A DNA stretch of 48,369 bases from Anaerolineae bacterium (GTDB lineage Bacteria > Chloroflexota > Anaerolineae > DUEN01), in the NCBI GenBank assembly GCA_025060615.1, contig JANXBS010000003.1, positions 1 through 48,369 on the forward strand. Direction: 5' to 3'. This document shows positions 7,827 through 17,325 of this stretch, in pieces; the first letter of the stretch is position 1, and every line of letters begins with the position of its first letter. The notes under the pieces are model-generated. The model had not been told where the DNA came from. It saw only the letters and a list, made by a program, of their open reading frames with translations, and searched no databases. Both the position numbers and the translations under genes were made by a program.

Positions 7827-9347
7827 ATGACATTGTTGGTCGGCATTGATATCGGCACCACAAGCGGCAAAGCCATCGTCCTCGATGTCGCCACGGGACA
7901 GACCGTGGCGAGCGCTGAAGCCCCTACACCGGCGGTCCGGGTGGGGCCGAACCAAGTGGAGCATGACCCAGAGGCGATCTGGGCGATGGCTGCGGGTTTA
8001 ATTCGCACAGTGGTGGAGGCTACAGGTCGGTCACAGGAGATCGTGGGCGTGGCCGTGAGCAGCGTAGGGGAAGCCGGCGTTTTCCTCGATGCGAATGATC
8101 GGCCCCTCTATCCGATCATCGCCTGGCATGACGGCCGTACGGTCGAACAGGAGGCCTTGTGGCAGCAACGGGTCTCGCCGGAGCGGCAGTTCGCCATCAC
8201 CGGCCTGCCGCCGGGGCACATCTTCACGCTGCTTAAGCTGATGTGGCTGCAAGCTCATCGGCCGGAGGCATTTGCGCGGCTTCGGCGCTGGCTGAGCGTC
8301 GCTGATTACATCGCCTGGCGGCTATGTGGAGTGCCGGCGATCAGCACCTCACAAGCCTCTCGCACGATGGCATTCGACGTGGGAAGGCTGCGCTGGTCCG
8401 AGGAGATGTGCGCGGCAGCCGGGATCTCGCCGGCGATCTTTCCGGAGCCGTTGCCGGCGGGCCAGGCGCTGGGACTGGTTCGCCCTACCGCTCGCTCGGA
8501 GACTGGGCTTCCCTCTCACGCTCAGGTGGTGACCGGCGGGCATGACCACGTCTGCGCCGCGCTGGCAGCGGGCGCGTTTCGGCCGGAGGTTGTGCTAGAC
8601 TCCACAGGCACAACGGAGGCACTGCTAGCTACCTTAGAGCGCCCGCACCTGGACGAGAGCATCCGCCGGCTGGAGTTATGCTGCGGTTGCCATGTGGCAC
8701 CTGGACGTTTCTATCTGCTCGGCGGCGTACTGGGGGTGGGACCACTGATTGACCGCTTGGCAGCCGCAGTGGCGCCTGGACTGCCGCTTGCGGAAGCGCG
8801 CGAACGCCTGACAGAACAGGCGCGCTGTAGCGAGCCTGGGGCGCGTGGGGTGTGGATGTTGCCGTTTCTAGCCGGGGCCGGCTCGCCCGAGCGCGATCCG
8901 GAGGCATCGGCGGCAATTATGGGCTTGCGCGAGCACCACACGTGGGCGGACGTGGCGCGCGCGGCCTTTGAAGGCCTGTGCTACGAGATGCGCACCTTGC
9001 TTGAAGCGATGATCTCTGGGGCCGGCATCCCAAGGCCGGTCATCCGAGCTGTCGGGGGTGGGGCTGCCAACGACTTCTGGCTTCAACTCAAGGCCGATAT
9101 GACCGGCCGCGCAGTGGAGCGCCCGCTCGCCCGTGAGGGAGGGGCGTTGGGTGCTGCGCTGCTAGCTGGGATGGGCGTAGGAGTGTTCCCTGATGCGGAG
9201 GCCGCATATGCGTGCGTGGCCACAACGCCCATGCGTTTTACCCCCGATTCGGCCTCGCAGGCCTATTACGAAGAGCGTTACCGGTCGGGTTACTTGCCGC
9301 TGTCGCGCACAGCTCGGCGGGTGGACCGGTTGCAGGCTAGCGGATGA
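7827..9347 (+). CDS. FGGY-family carbohydrate kinase (xylulokinase-like)
   Basis: A 506-residue cytoplasmic kinase that should phosphorylate a sugar or ketose with ATP. The N-terminal phosphate loop GIDIGTTSGK (about 6-15), the substrate-side AWHDGRT, the catalytic-Asp region TGGHDH and the C-terminal nucleotide-binding segment GGGAANDFW are all visible, in FGGY order. The closest general shape is xylulokinase; rhamnulokinase, gluconokinase or another FGGY substrate cannot be excluded. The start is ATG 7,827 with GAAAGGA upstream; the frame opens 18 codons earlier but inside the end of the preceding gene. Context with a GH106 enzyme and a sugar importer suggests that it traps the released sugar in the cell. 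Confidence 0.92.
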   Translation: MTLLVGIDIGTTSGKAIVLDVATGQTVASAEAPTPAVRVGPNQVEHDPEAIWAMAAGLIRTVVEATGRSQEIVGVAVSSVGEAGVFLDANDRPLYPIIAWHDGRTVEQEALWQQRVSPERQFAITGLPPGHIFTLLKLMWLQAHRPEAFARLRRWLSVADYIAWRLCGVPAISTSQASRTMAFDVGRLRWSEEMCAAAGISPAIFPEPLPAGQALGLVRPTARSETGLPSHAQVVTGGHDHVCAALAAGAFRPEVVLDSTGTTEALLATLERPHLDESIRRLELCCGCHVAPGRFYLLGGVLGVGPLIDRLAAAVAPGLPLAEARERLTEQARCSEPGARGVWMLPFLAGAGSPERDPEASAAIMGLREHHTWADVARAAFEGLCYEMRTLLEAMISGAGIPRPVIRAVGGGAANDFWLQLKADMTGRAVERPLAREGGALGAALLAGMGVGVFPDAEAAYACVATTPMRFTPDSASQAYYEERYRSGYLPLSRTARRVDRLQASG

Positions 9348-9354
9348 GGACAGG

Positions 9355-11097
9355 ATGCATGTCCTAAAGCGTCTCGCCAGCTATCTTGGCCCGTATTGGC
9401 CTCGATTGATCGTGACCAGCGCGCTGATCCTGCTCTACACAGGCCTGAATCTGCTACCGCCCCTCTTCCAACGGGCCATCGTGGACCAAGTCATCGGTCA
9501 GCGTGACCTGTCGCGTCTAGCTGGATGGATCGTCGGGTTGATCGGCGTCTATGCGCTGGCCGAGCTGGTGAACTTCGGCGACCAGTATCTGCGCCATATC
9601 CTAGGCGAGCGGTTCATCCTCGACTTGCGCGTGCGCCTCTATGATCACCTCCAGCGCCTCTCGCTCGGATTCTTTGAGCGCACCTCCACGGGCGAGCTGA
9701 TGTCGCGCGTGAGCAATGATGTTAACGCGCTGGAGCAGTTCATCACCCACGGAGTGATCCTCACCGCCGTAGATTTCCTCCGTTTGGTTGGCGCCTCAGT
9801 GGTGCTGTTGGCGCTGGACTGGCGGCTGGCGTTGGTCGTGCTCGCCACCGTGCCAGCAATCGCCATCGGCTTGCGCCGCTTTAACCAACGCTCGCGCCCC
9901 ATTTACCGCCGCGTCCGCGATCGGCTGGGCGATATCAACGCCCGCCTACAGGATGATCTGGCCGGTATTCGTGTGGTCCAGGCCTTTGGACAAGAGGATG
10001 CCGAGCTAGAACGCTTCCGCCGCGTCAGTGAGGGGTATTACCACGAACGTGTGCGGGCGATCCGCACTTGGTCTACCTTTTTCCCAGCCCTCGATTTCGT
10101 CTCGGCCCTCAGCGGCGCGGCCATGCTAGGAGTGGGCGCGGCCATGGTCGTTGCTGGCCAGATGTCGTTGGGAACCTTAGTCGCCTTCCTATCGTATGTT
10201 CAGTCCTTCTACGATCCCATCCGTCGCTTGACAGAGGTGGACAACACCTTCCAACAGGCCATCGCCGCTGGAGAGCGCATCTTCGAGCTCATGGACGAGG
10301 TGCCGGGGATCCAGGACGCGCCCGATGCCGTGGAGCTGGAGAATGTCCGGGGAGAGGTAGTGTTCGAGGACGTGCATTTCCACTACGGCGATGGCAATGA
10401 GGTGCTGCACGACATTGACTTCCGCATTGCCCCCGGTGAGGTAGTGGCGCTGGTCGGTCCCAGCGGGGCGGGCAAGACCAGCATTGCCAACCTGTTATGT
10501 CGTTTCTACGACCCTGCCCACGGCCGCATCCTGATTGATGGCCATGACTTGCGGAAGATCCGGCTCCGATCGTTGCGGCGACACATCGCCGTGGTCCTAC
10601 AGGACACCTTCCTGTTCAATGGCACGGTACGCGAGAACCTGATCTATGGCAAACCCGACGCCACTGAGGAGGAGATGATCGCCGCAGCCAAGACAGCTTA
10701 CGCGCATGAGTTCATTATGAGCCTACCCAACGGCTACGACACCGAGATCGGCGAGCGCGGCATGAAGCTGAGCGGTGGCCAGCGCCAACGTCTAGCGTTG
10801 GCGCGCGCCATTCTAACCAACCCTCGCATCCTTATCCTCGACGAGGCAACCTCATCGGTGGATGCTGAGGCAGAGTATTTGATCCAGCAGGCGCTGGAGG
10901 AGACGCTAAAAGGGCGCACCGCGTTAGTGATCGCCCACCGGCTGAGCACAATCCGCAATGCTGACAAGATCATCGCGCTGGAAAACGGCCGCATCCGAGA
11001 GATCGGCCACCACCGCGAGTTGCTGAGCCGCTGTGGGCTGTATAGCCAGCTTTACCAGCGACAGCTTGAACTCGCCACGGCGGACGATGGACGGTAG
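9355..11097 (+). CDS. ABC exporter, fused membrane and ATPase domains (MsbA/BmrA type)
   Basis: A 580-residue half-transporter. The N-terminal half has six hydrophobic segments of the type-1 exporter fold (about 15-300). The ATPase half has Walker A GPSGAGKTS, signature LSGGQRQR, Walker B ILILDEATSSVD and switch region AHRLST. It should act as a homodimer exporting lipid, drug, peptide or glycan. ATG 9,355 is chosen because it follows GAGGACAGG and is only 7 bp after the kinase stop; an upstream extension of 54 codons would lie inside the kinase gene and is not family-like. It touches the GH106 gene without a gap, so the genes are probably co-transcribed. Substrate unknown. Confidence 0.93.
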   Translation: MHVLKRLASYLGPYWPRLIVTSALILLYTGLNLLPPLFQRAIVDQVIGQRDLSRLAGWIVGLIGVYALAELVNFGDQYLRHILGERFILDLRVRLYDHLQRLSLGFFERTSTGELMSRVSNDVNALEQFITHGVILTAVDFLRLVGASVVLLALDWRLALVVLATVPAIAIGLRRFNQRSRPIYRRVRDRLGDINARLQDDLAGIRVVQAFGQEDAELERFRRVSEGYYHERVRAIRTWSTFFPALDFVSALSGAAMLGVGAAMVVAGQMSLGTLVAFLSYVQSFYDPIRRLTEVDNTFQQAIAAGERIFELMDEVPGIQDAPDAVELENVRGEVVFEDVHFHYGDGNEVLHDIDFRIAPGEVVALVGPSGAGKTSIANLLCRFYDPAHGRILIDGHDLRKIRLRSLRRHIAVVLQDTFLFNGTVRENLIYGKPDATEEEMIAAAKTAYAHEFIMSLPNGYDTEIGERGMKLSGGQRQRLALARAILTNPRILILDEATSSVDAEAEYLIQQALEETLKGRTALVIAHRLSTIRNADKIIALENGRIREIGHHRELLSRCGLYSQLYQRQLELATADDGR

Positions 11098-13809
11098 ATG
11101 ATGGACGATGAACTGCGCCGAGGATTCGTAGAGCCGCCTATAGCGGCGCGGCCGTGGGTGCGCTGGTGGTGGTTTGGCAACGTTGTCACTCGAGAGGAGA
11201 TCGAACGCGAGCTGGCGTTTATCGCCCGCGCCGGCTGGGGCGGCGTTGAACTGCAATGTGTGTACGCCTGGCCAGATGCGCTGCCCGGCCCTGACATGCT
11301 CAGCGAGGCCTGGTTTGACCTGGTAGATTATGCCATCGAGCGTGCCGCCGCGCATGGTTTGGGGTTTGACCTGACCTTCGGCAGCGGCTGGCCATTCGGT
11401 GGCCCGCACATCCCGCCGGAAGCGCAAGCTCTCACCCTTCGCGCTGTGACCCAACTAGCGCATGGGCCGGACCGATTTCGTCTGGACATACCGTTGGCTC
11501 CCGGCGAGCGCGTGATCGCCTGGCGGACAGCGCCGGTGCTGAGAGAAGGGAACCCACCTGTCATCGCCTGGGAACAAGCCCTTGACCTAGAGTCATCCGC
11601 CTGGGATGTGCCCTGTGGCACATGGGCGGTGACGGTGATCATCCAAACGTACACCTATCAACGAGTGAAGCGAGCCGCGCCCGGAGGCGAGGGCTTCGTG
11701 CACGACCACCTCAGCCGGCGCGGGTTGGACGCGCATCTTGCCGCCTGGGGGGAAGGCCTGCGCCACCACTTAAGCCATCGCCTGGGCCGCAAGCTACGCG
11801 CTCTGTTTTGCGATAGCTGGGAGGTACAGGGCCCTTATTGGACCGCCGATTTCCTAGGTGAGTTCCAGCGCCGCCGCGGGTACGAGCTGCGACCCTTTCT
11901 GCCGCTCCTCTTAGGCCATTGGCGTCTCCCAGCTGAAGCGGAGTGGCTAGCCGATGTGCGCTACGATTATCGGAAGACGGTCGCTGAGCTCACCATAGAG
12001 CGCTTTTACCAACCCTTCACTGAATGGTGCCGAGCTCATGGATTGCTAGCTCGCGTCCAAGCTCACGGCGCGCCCACCGACTGGTTGCGGGCCTACGGCA
12101 TGGCCGATTTCCCGGAGACTGAGGCGATCCTCATCCCTCTCGAGGCGACACGTCTAGCCGCATCGGCGGCACGGCTGTATGGACGAGCGCAAGTCACCAG
12201 TGAAAGCTTCACCTGTCCATACGGGTGGCCTGCAGTTAAAATGTTCGCCGAGCGCCCAGACGATCTCAAAGCCATTGCTGACGGCCAGTTCGCCTGTGGT
12301 CTGCAACAGGTGGTGTATCATGGGTACGCCTATTCCCCGCCGGAGGTAGGTACCACGCCTGGTTGGCACTTCTACGCCTCTAGTCACCTTAATCACACGA
12401 TCCCCTGGCGTGAGCACTTAGCTGACTTTAACGCGTACCTCACCCGCGTCAGCTTCCTGTTACAGCAAGGGATTGCCGTCACTGATCTGGCGTTGTATTT
12501 GCCGGTGCACGATCGCTGGCGGGATGCGACGGCTCTCGGCCCATCTGGGGCCGAAGCGGACATGTTTCAGTGGCCTGATGCCAGAGATGTGCCCACGCCG
12601 CCAGTTGAGATCGCCGGCTATACGTTCGATTGGGTGAACGATGAAGCGCTAGCGCGCATGACCGTGGCTGACGGGCGATTGTCTCTGGAACGGCAAATAT
12701 ACCACGCTGTAGTCCTGGATCGCGTGCGCTATCTACCATTGGCGACGGCCGAGCGGCTCGCCGCGCTGGTCGAGGCTGGTGTGCCATTGATCCTCCTGGG
12801 TGAGCCACCGCGCCACGTCCCAGGATACCTGGAGAATCCGTCGCTCAGCGCCCGGCTACGTGAGCTGTGGGACATCTTGCTGCGGCGGACCGACCGGCCG
12901 GTGTACCGCAGTATAAAGGCTTACCGGGAGGCTGGCGGCCTGCCTCCCGACCTTGAGGTGACCGGGCAAGAAGAAAGGGCTACAAGAGCTATCTGGTGGG
13001 CCCATCGCCGTGTGGCTGAGACGGACATCTACTTCATACCTCATCCGAAGGTGACCCAATTGCGCTATCCATTGCCCTATCACGATAGCCATCAGCGTCC
13101 CCAAACGCCGCTCACGCTGGAACTGAGTTTCCGTATCACAGGGCGAGTCCCTCAGCTCTGGGACCCCGAGACTGGAAGCCAGTATGCGCTGTCAGCTCAG
13201 GACGATGGAATGCGCACGCAAGTGCGTCTAACTTTCGCGCCAAACCAGGCGCACGTGGTGATCTTCCCGCCGGCGGGCACGCCTGCTCCGACAGAGGCAT
13301 ACCCGATGCCGGGCACGCGCCCGTTGCCTATCGTCGGCCCATGGCAAATCACGTTTCCTGACGGTACCGTCGAGCGCTGGCGCAAGCTGCGCGACTGGCG
13401 TCATGATCCCCGATTGCGCGATTTCGCCGGGACCCTCATCTATCGAGCGAAGGTGGATTTGCCCACGGCGGTGCTGATCGGGCCGATCTTCCTGGACTTA
13501 GGGCTAGTGGAGGTGATCGCTGAGGTCTGGGTGAATCGGACAAAAGCAGGCGTTCGGCTGTGGTCTCCTTACTGGGTACGCGTAGACTCATGGCTGCGTC
13601 CGGGCGACAATGAGATTGAAGTGCGGGTGACCAATCTGCTCTATAACGCAGTCCAGGGGCAGCGCGAGCGGGCTGGAGGAGCCCTGCCCATCCCGGGGCT
13701 GCAGCCCCATGAGTGGAAAAGGATACAGCAACAAGGGCTTGTGGACTCGCCTTCAGAGCGCCGTCCCTCCGGATTATTGGGGCCGGTACAGCTCTGGCTA
13801 CAAACATAA
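11098..13809 (+). CDS. Glycoside hydrolase family 106-like protein (alpha-L-rhamnosidase family)
   Basis: A 903-residue protein. The N terminus has the GH106 start pattern: RPWVRWWWFGN, then a helix ending in GGVELQ, then FGSGWPFGGPHIPPE. Mid-protein family landmarks include FCDSWEV (Asp239, Glu242), a TSESF stretch with Glu369, and a Gly/Gln/His segment with VVYHGYAY. The last 150 residues look like a galactose-binding beta-sandwich (LDLGLVEVIAEVWVNRT, then WLRPGDNEIEVRVTNLLYN), common in this family. GH106 enzymes cleave alpha-L-rhamnosides. No signal peptide is seen, so it probably acts in the cytoplasm on imported glycosides. It abuts the exporter gene and is last in the operon, before the hairpin at 13,880. 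The exact substrate is not provable here. Confidence 0.85.
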   Translation: MMDDELRRGFVEPPIAARPWVRWWWFGNVVTREEIERELAFIARAGWGGVELQCVYAWPDALPGPDMLSEAWFDLVDYAIERAAAHGLGFDLTFGSGWPFGGPHIPPEAQALTLRAVTQLAHGPDRFRLDIPLAPGERVIAWRTAPVLREGNPPVIAWEQALDLESSAWDVPCGTWAVTVIIQTYTYQRVKRAAPGGEGFVHDHLSRRGLDAHLAAWGEGLRHHLSHRLGRKLRALFCDSWEVQGPYWTADFLGEFQRRRGYELRPFLPLLLGHWRLPAEAEWLADVRYDYRKTVAELTIERFYQPFTEWCRAHGLLARVQAHGAPTDWLRAYGMADFPETEAILIPLEATRLAASAARLYGRAQVTSESFTCPYGWPAVKMFAERPDDLKAIADGQFACGLQQVVYHGYAYSPPEVGTTPGWHFYASSHLNHTIPWREHLADFNAYLTRVSFLLQQGIAVTDLALYLPVHDRWRDATALGPSGAEADMFQWPDARDVPTPPVEIAGYTFDWVNDEALARMTVADGRLSLERQIYHAVVLDRVRYLPLATAERLAALVEAGVPLILLGEPPRHVPGYLENPSLSARLRELWDILLRRTDRPVYRSIKAYREAGGLPPDLEVTGQEERATRAIWWAHRRVAETDIYFIPHPKVTQLRYPLPYHDSHQRPQTPLTLELSFRITGRVPQLWDPETGSQYALSAQDDGMRTQVRLTFAPNQAHVVIFPPAGTPAPTEAYPMPGTRPLPIVGPWQITFPDGTVERWRKLRDWRHDPRLRDFAGTLIYRAKVDLPTAVLIGPIFLDLGLVEVIAEVWVNRTKAGVRLWSPYWVRVDSWLRPGDNEIEVRVTNLLYNAVQGQRERAGGALPIPGLQPHEWKRIQQQGLVDSPSERRPSGLLGPVQLWLQT

Positions 13810-13879
13810 CAAGAGGACGGTGAGCTTGAGAGCCTTGGTAGGCATCCCGGCGCAATAGTCCCCTGATCCTCCTCTTAAA

Positions 13880-13910
13880 AGCAGTGGCACGGCCTCGCCG
13901 TGCCACTGCT
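13880..13910. terminator. Bidirectional hairpin terminator between convergent genes
   Basis: A perfect 13-bp stem (AGCAGTGGCACGG with its complement) closes a 5-base loop. On the minus strand it is followed by TTTTAAG, so it should stop the M32-gene transcript. On the plus strand the following sequence is less T-rich, but the stem is strong. It lies between the GH106 stop (13,809) and the M32 stop (13,934). Confidence 0.8.
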
Positions 13911-13933
13911 CAGTTGATTTTCGCAATGCCTTC

Positions 13934-15457
13934 TCAGGCCAAGCCTTCTCTGCGCAAGCTGTACAGTTCCCCGTACTTAGCGCGCAGATAGCGAATGTAT
14001 GGCTCGATGCGCATAGGACCGCCGGTGACGCGCTCCACCAGCTCTGCGGTGGTGAATTTGCGCCCGTGCTGGTAGATGTGCTGTTGGAGCCAGCCGAGTA
14101 ACGTGCCGAACTCGCCTCGCTCGATTTCAGCGGGGATCTCCGGGTGTGCGCGCAGCGCAGCATCGAAAAACTGAGCGCTGAGGATGTTGCCCAGCGTGTA
14201 TCCCTGGAACATCCCGCCGATCGTGCCGATGAACCAGTGCATGTCCTGCAACACCCCATCCCGATCGTCTGGCGGGGTGACGCCGAGGTCGGACTGATAG
14301 CGCGCGCGCCAGGCCTCAGGCAGCTCGCGCACGGCCAGGTTCCCCTCGAGCAGAGCCAGTTCGAAGTCAAAGCGGATCATCACGTGCAGGTTGTAGGTCA
14401 CCTCATCAGCAGCGGTGCGGATGAGCGACCGTTCGACCTTGTTGATGGCGCGATAGAACGTCTCCAGCGACACACCCTCCAACTGCTCCGGGAAAATCGC
14501 CTGGAGCCGTGGATAGAAGAAGCGCCAAAAACTATAGCTGCGCCCCACAATGTTCTCCCACAGGCGCGATTGGCTTTCGTGAACACCGGCTGAAGTCCCC
14601 ATCGCCAACGGTGTGCCCTCGAGCTCCGCACGAATGCCCTGTTCGTATAGGGCATGGCCGGCCTCATGCATCATGCTGAACAGGGCCTCGCCCAGGTCGT
14701 TCTCCTTGAAGCGAGTGGTGATCCGCACGTCGCCCAGCGAGAACTTGGTCATGAACGGATGATGCGTTTTGTCCACCCGCCCCCGCTTGAAATCGTAGCC
14801 GATCCGCCGGACGACCTCAAGCCCGAAGGCTAACTGCTGGGCCTCCGGAAAGGTGCGGCGCAAGCACGAGTCGTCGGCCGGCGGCTGCGCTGTGATGGCC
14901 TGCACGAGGGGCACCAGTTGCTCGCGCAGTTCGGCGAAGAGGCTGCGAAGCGTGGTCGCCTTCATCCCCTCATCGGCTTGGTCAATCAGTGGGTCGGCGA
15001 TGTGCTCATAGCCGGGGAAGAAGTCGGCGTAGCGACGGCTCAGCTCGAGCGTCTTCTCTAGGTACGGCCGCACCATGGCGAAGTCGTTGGCCGGCCGGGC
15101 CGCAGCCCAGGCCTGAAAAGCAGCCGACGTATGGCTGTTCAGCTCTGCCACAAACGACGGAGGGACCCGAATCGCCCGCTCATAATCGCGCCGCGCGACG
15201 CGAATCAGGCTGGCCTCGTCGGAATCGTAGGGTAGGCTTTCAGCGTACGGCTGCAATTCATCCAACAATTCGCCCAAAGCCGGGTCAGTGAGCTTTTCGT
15301 GGGCGATACGCCCTAAGGTGGCCAGTTGACGGGCGCGGGCCGGCGCGCCGCCCGCTGGCATATAGGTCTCCTGATCCCAACTTAGGAGCGCGGCGGCGGA
15401 TTGTAGGTCATTGATCTCCAGAAGACGAGCTTTCAGCTCATTCAGCTTGGCTTCCAA
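13934..15457 (-). CDS. M32-family metallocarboxypeptidase (carboxypeptidase Taq type)
   Basis: A 507-residue cytoplasmic carboxypeptidase, the usual length for M32. The zinc motif HEAGH is at 264-268, and the family HESQSR motif, with the third ligand Glu, is at about 293-298. The N terminus SWDQETYMPAGG is also typical of the family. It removes C-terminal residues from peptides with broad specificity. The start is TTG 15,457, preceded by GGAGGAGGT. It lies 22 bp after ndk on the same strand, so it is probably co-transcribed, and it ends at the hairpin 13,880-13,910. The M32 family was named from Thermus aquaticus, but it is widespread and does not prove thermophily. Confidence 0.95.
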   Translation of the reverse strand: MEAKLNELKARLLEINDLQSAAALLSWDQETYMPAGGAPARARQLATLGRIAHEKLTDPALGELLDELQPYAESLPYDSDEASLIRVARRDYERAIRVPPSFVAELNSHTSAAFQAWAAARPANDFAMVRPYLEKTLELSRRYADFFPGYEHIADPLIDQADEGMKATTLRSLFAELREQLVPLVQAITAQPPADDSCLRRTFPEAQQLAFGLEVVRRIGYDFKRGRVDKTHHPFMTKFSLGDVRITTRFKENDLGEALFSMMHEAGHALYEQGIRAELEGTPLAMGTSAGVHESQSRLWENIVGRSYSFWRFFYPRLQAIFPEQLEGVSLETFYRAINKVERSLIRTAADEVTYNLHVMIRFDFELALLEGNLAVRELPEAWRARYQSDLGVTPPDDRDGVLQDMHWFIGTIGGMFQGYTLGNILSAQFFDAALRAHPEIPAEIERGEFGTLLGWLQQHIYQHGRKFTTAELVERVTGGPMRIEPYIRYLRAKYGELYSLRREGLA

Positions 15458-15479
15458 GGGACCTCCTCCCGATGGTAGC

Positions 15480-15929
15480 TTACTCGAAGATCCACCGGTC
15501 TATATCTCGTGAGTAGCTGACCAGCTCTTCAGGCTTAAACCAGAGCGCGATCTCCGCCTGGGCGGTCTCAGGGCCATCGGAGCCGTGCACTAGATTGCGC
15601 CCGATCTCTAATGCGAAGTCAGCACGGATCGTGCCCGGCGCAGCTTGGGCCGGATTGGTCATGCCCATAGTAGCGCGGGTAATCTCGATCGCGTTACGCC
15701 CTTCCAGCACCATGGCCACCACCGGAGCCGAGGTAATGTAACGGATCAGGCCCTCGAAAAACGGCTTGCCTTCGTGAACCGCATAATGCTTGCGAGCCAG
15801 CTCCTCGCTGACTTGGACCAGCTTCAGCCCCACAATGCGCAGGCCGCGGCGCTCGAGCCGCTCAATGATGGCCCCCACTAGCCCTCGCTGAACCCCATCC
15901 GGTTTGATGAGCACCAGTGTACGTTCCAC
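15480..15929 (-). CDS. ndk: Nucleoside diphosphate kinase
   Basis: A 149-residue protein that balances NTP pools by moving the gamma phosphate between nucleotides through a phospho-histidine. The N terminus [13 protein letters not shown] and the active-site segment NLVHGSD (His115) are diagnostic, and the length is standard. The start is GTG 15,929 with AAGGAGAT upstream. The product is cytoplasmic. It stands before the M32 gene. The region upstream is an unusual 306-bp non-coding gap. Confidence 0.97.
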   Translation of the reverse strand: MERTLVLIKPDGVQRGLVGAIIERLERRGLRIVGLKLVQVSEELARKHYAVHEGKPFFEGLIRYITSAPVVAMVLEGRNAIEITRATMGMTNPAQAAPGTIRADFALEIGRNLVHGSDGPETAQAEIALWFKPEELVSYSRDIDRWIFE

Positions 15930-16235
15930 GTTAATCTCCTTGTTTCTTTCTGTATTGAGAAGAAGCTGGAAGGCCTAAAAGGACTTGTCCCGCTGGAAAA
16001 GCTTTTGACCTAACCTTTTACCTACCTTCCCTGGCCTGTGGGGAGACCAGCCGAGCTAGGAAGGGACAGGTAAGGGCTGCAAGAAGGCTTTTTGCGGAGG
16101 AAGTCCCCTCTGTACCTTCCCAGTGACTCAACGCAAAGGCACCCTTCCCCGGAGACTCTGGTCAGGTGCAGAGCTACCTCGGCTACAACAGGCGCGATTA
16201 TGCCGCCCTCCAGGCCAAAAGTCAAAGCCTGATGC
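15930..16235 (-). other. 306-bp intergenic region with repeat unit and long hairpin
   Basis: No gene is supported here. Read on the minus strand it holds, in order: repeat unit A (16,146-16,096), a short imperfect hairpin (16,095-16,079), and a long stem. In the stem TACCT+TCCCT at 16,023-16,032 pairs with AGGGA+C+AGGTA at 16,062-16,072, which is ten base pairs with one bulged base around a 29-base loop that could fold further. It may be an untranslated leader of ndk or a small RNA. I found no clear promoter. Confidence 0.45.
16096..16146 (-). repeat. 51-bp repeat, copy A
   Basis: It aligns without gaps to 20,394-20,444 in the same orientation. By hand count 36 of 51 positions match and all 15 differences are transitions. 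The minus-strand segment 16,111-16,096 can form a hairpin of five pairs (one G-U) at the place where copy B has a six-pair hairpin. Confidence 0.6.
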
Positions 16236-17312
16236 TCAGGATAGCCGATGGATCTCTCGAATAGGTCGCAAGAGGTCGTCCACAGGACGTTCCGGATAGG
16301 GAGATGGCCCCAGTGGATCGCTGGCAGGAGCTTGGGGATCCTCGAGCAGCCGAAGAGTGGTGAGGACACCATGAGCCAGCGCTTCCAGATGATATCCGCC
16401 CTCCAGCACCATCACGATCCTCCCTTGACACCACAGCGCGGCCAGGTCCAACAGGCGCCGAACGATGGTGGCATAGCCAGCGATGGAGAGCCGCATATTG
16501 GCCAGTGGATCGGCCCAGTGGGCGTCATAACCAGCGGACACCAGGATCAATTGAGGACGGTACCGCTCAGCGATGGGCAACAGCACCTCGTCGAAGACGC
16601 GACGGTAGCCTGCATCGCCGACGCCGGGCGCTAGAGGGACGTTCACCGTGAAACCCTGGCCGGCCCCGATACCGATCTCTTCCCAGTGCCCCGTACCGGG
16701 ATAAAGAGGAAATTGATGGATGGAGAAGTAGAGGACGCCCGGATCGTCGTAAAACACCTCCTGAGTGCCATTCCCATGATGTGCGTCGAAGTCCACGATC
16801 AGGATGCGATCCAATTGCCACTCCCGCTGGGCGACGCGAGCAGCGATCGCGATGTTGTTGAACAGGCAGAATCCCTCGGCCTGTTGGGGGCCTGCGTGAT
16901 GGCCAGGTGGGCGGATTAAGGCGAAGCCGTTGCGCACGCGGCCGGACAGCACCGCCTCTACCAGGTTGACCACTCCCCCGGCCGCATCCAGGGCAGCCTG
17001 ATAGGAACAGGGCTGGGCGTAAGTATCTGAGTCTATGTAACCGCCGCCTCGGCTGGCATAAGATTCCATCCGCCGTACGTGGGCAGGGGAGTGCACCAGG
17101 GTCAGCCGCTCCAAAGTGATGGGCGTCGCCTCGACGGAGAGAAACCGCTCTAGGATGCCGTCTCGTTGGAGCGCCTGGCTGATCGCCGTGATGCGCCGAT
17201 GAGACTCCGGATGGCCGGGCCAGTCGTGCTCCTGCTCCGAAGGGTTGTACACGTATGCAGAAGCCCGATGGGCTCGCTCGCCATTTTCCTCTGCTCTTCC
17301 GTGTCCATTCAT
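16236..17312 (-). CDS. Histone deacetylase family (AcuC / acetylpolyamine amidohydrolase-like) protein
   Basis: A 358-residue zinc amidohydrolase. The family landmarks are all present: RPPGHHAG with the catalytic His pair, DFDAHHGNGTQ with two metal ligands, VSAGYDAH with the third Asp region, and LEGGYH near the end. In bacteria such enzymes remove acetyl groups from lysines (AcuC) or from small molecules such as polyamines; the substrate cannot be told from sequence alone. ATG 17,312 is preferred over the frame opening at 17,348 because GGAGG precedes it by five bases and it lies 13 bp after the rph stop. It is probably co-transcribed with rph. Confidence 0.92.
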   Translation of the reverse strand: MNGHGRAEENGERAHRASAYVYNPSEQEHDWPGHPESHRRITAISQALQRDGILERFLSVEATPITLERLTLVHSPAHVRRMESYASRGGGYIDSDTYAQPCSYQAALDAAGGVVNLVEAVLSGRVRNGFALIRPPGHHAGPQQAEGFCLFNNIAIAARVAQREWQLDRILIVDFDAHHGNGTQEVFYDDPGVLYFSIHQFPLYPGTGHWEEIGIGAGQGFTVNVPLAPGVGDAGYRRVFDEVLLPIAERYRPQLILVSAGYDAHWADPLANMRLSIAGYATIVRRLLDLAALWCQGRIVMVLEGGYHLEALAHGVLTTLRLLEDPQAPASDPLGPSPYPERPVDDLLRPIREIHRLS

Positions 17313-17325
17313 TGCGTCCTCCAGT

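Noticed and set aside
9193-9354. A 54-codon N-terminal extension of the ABC exporter
   Set aside because: It lies inside the kinase gene in another frame, is rich in Arg, Pro and Cys unlike the family, and ATG 9,355 has a good ribosome site.
15951-15998. Possible third copy of the 51-bp repeat on the plus strand (CTGGAAGG ... GGACTT)
   Set aside because: Only short blocks match and gaps are needed; the similarity is not better than chance.
16096-16146. T-box or cobalamin riboswitch reading of the 51-bp repeat
   Set aside because: The T-box core (TGGNACCGCG) and the cobalamin B12 box are absent, and the downstream genes (ndk, pcrA) are not targets of these riboswitches.
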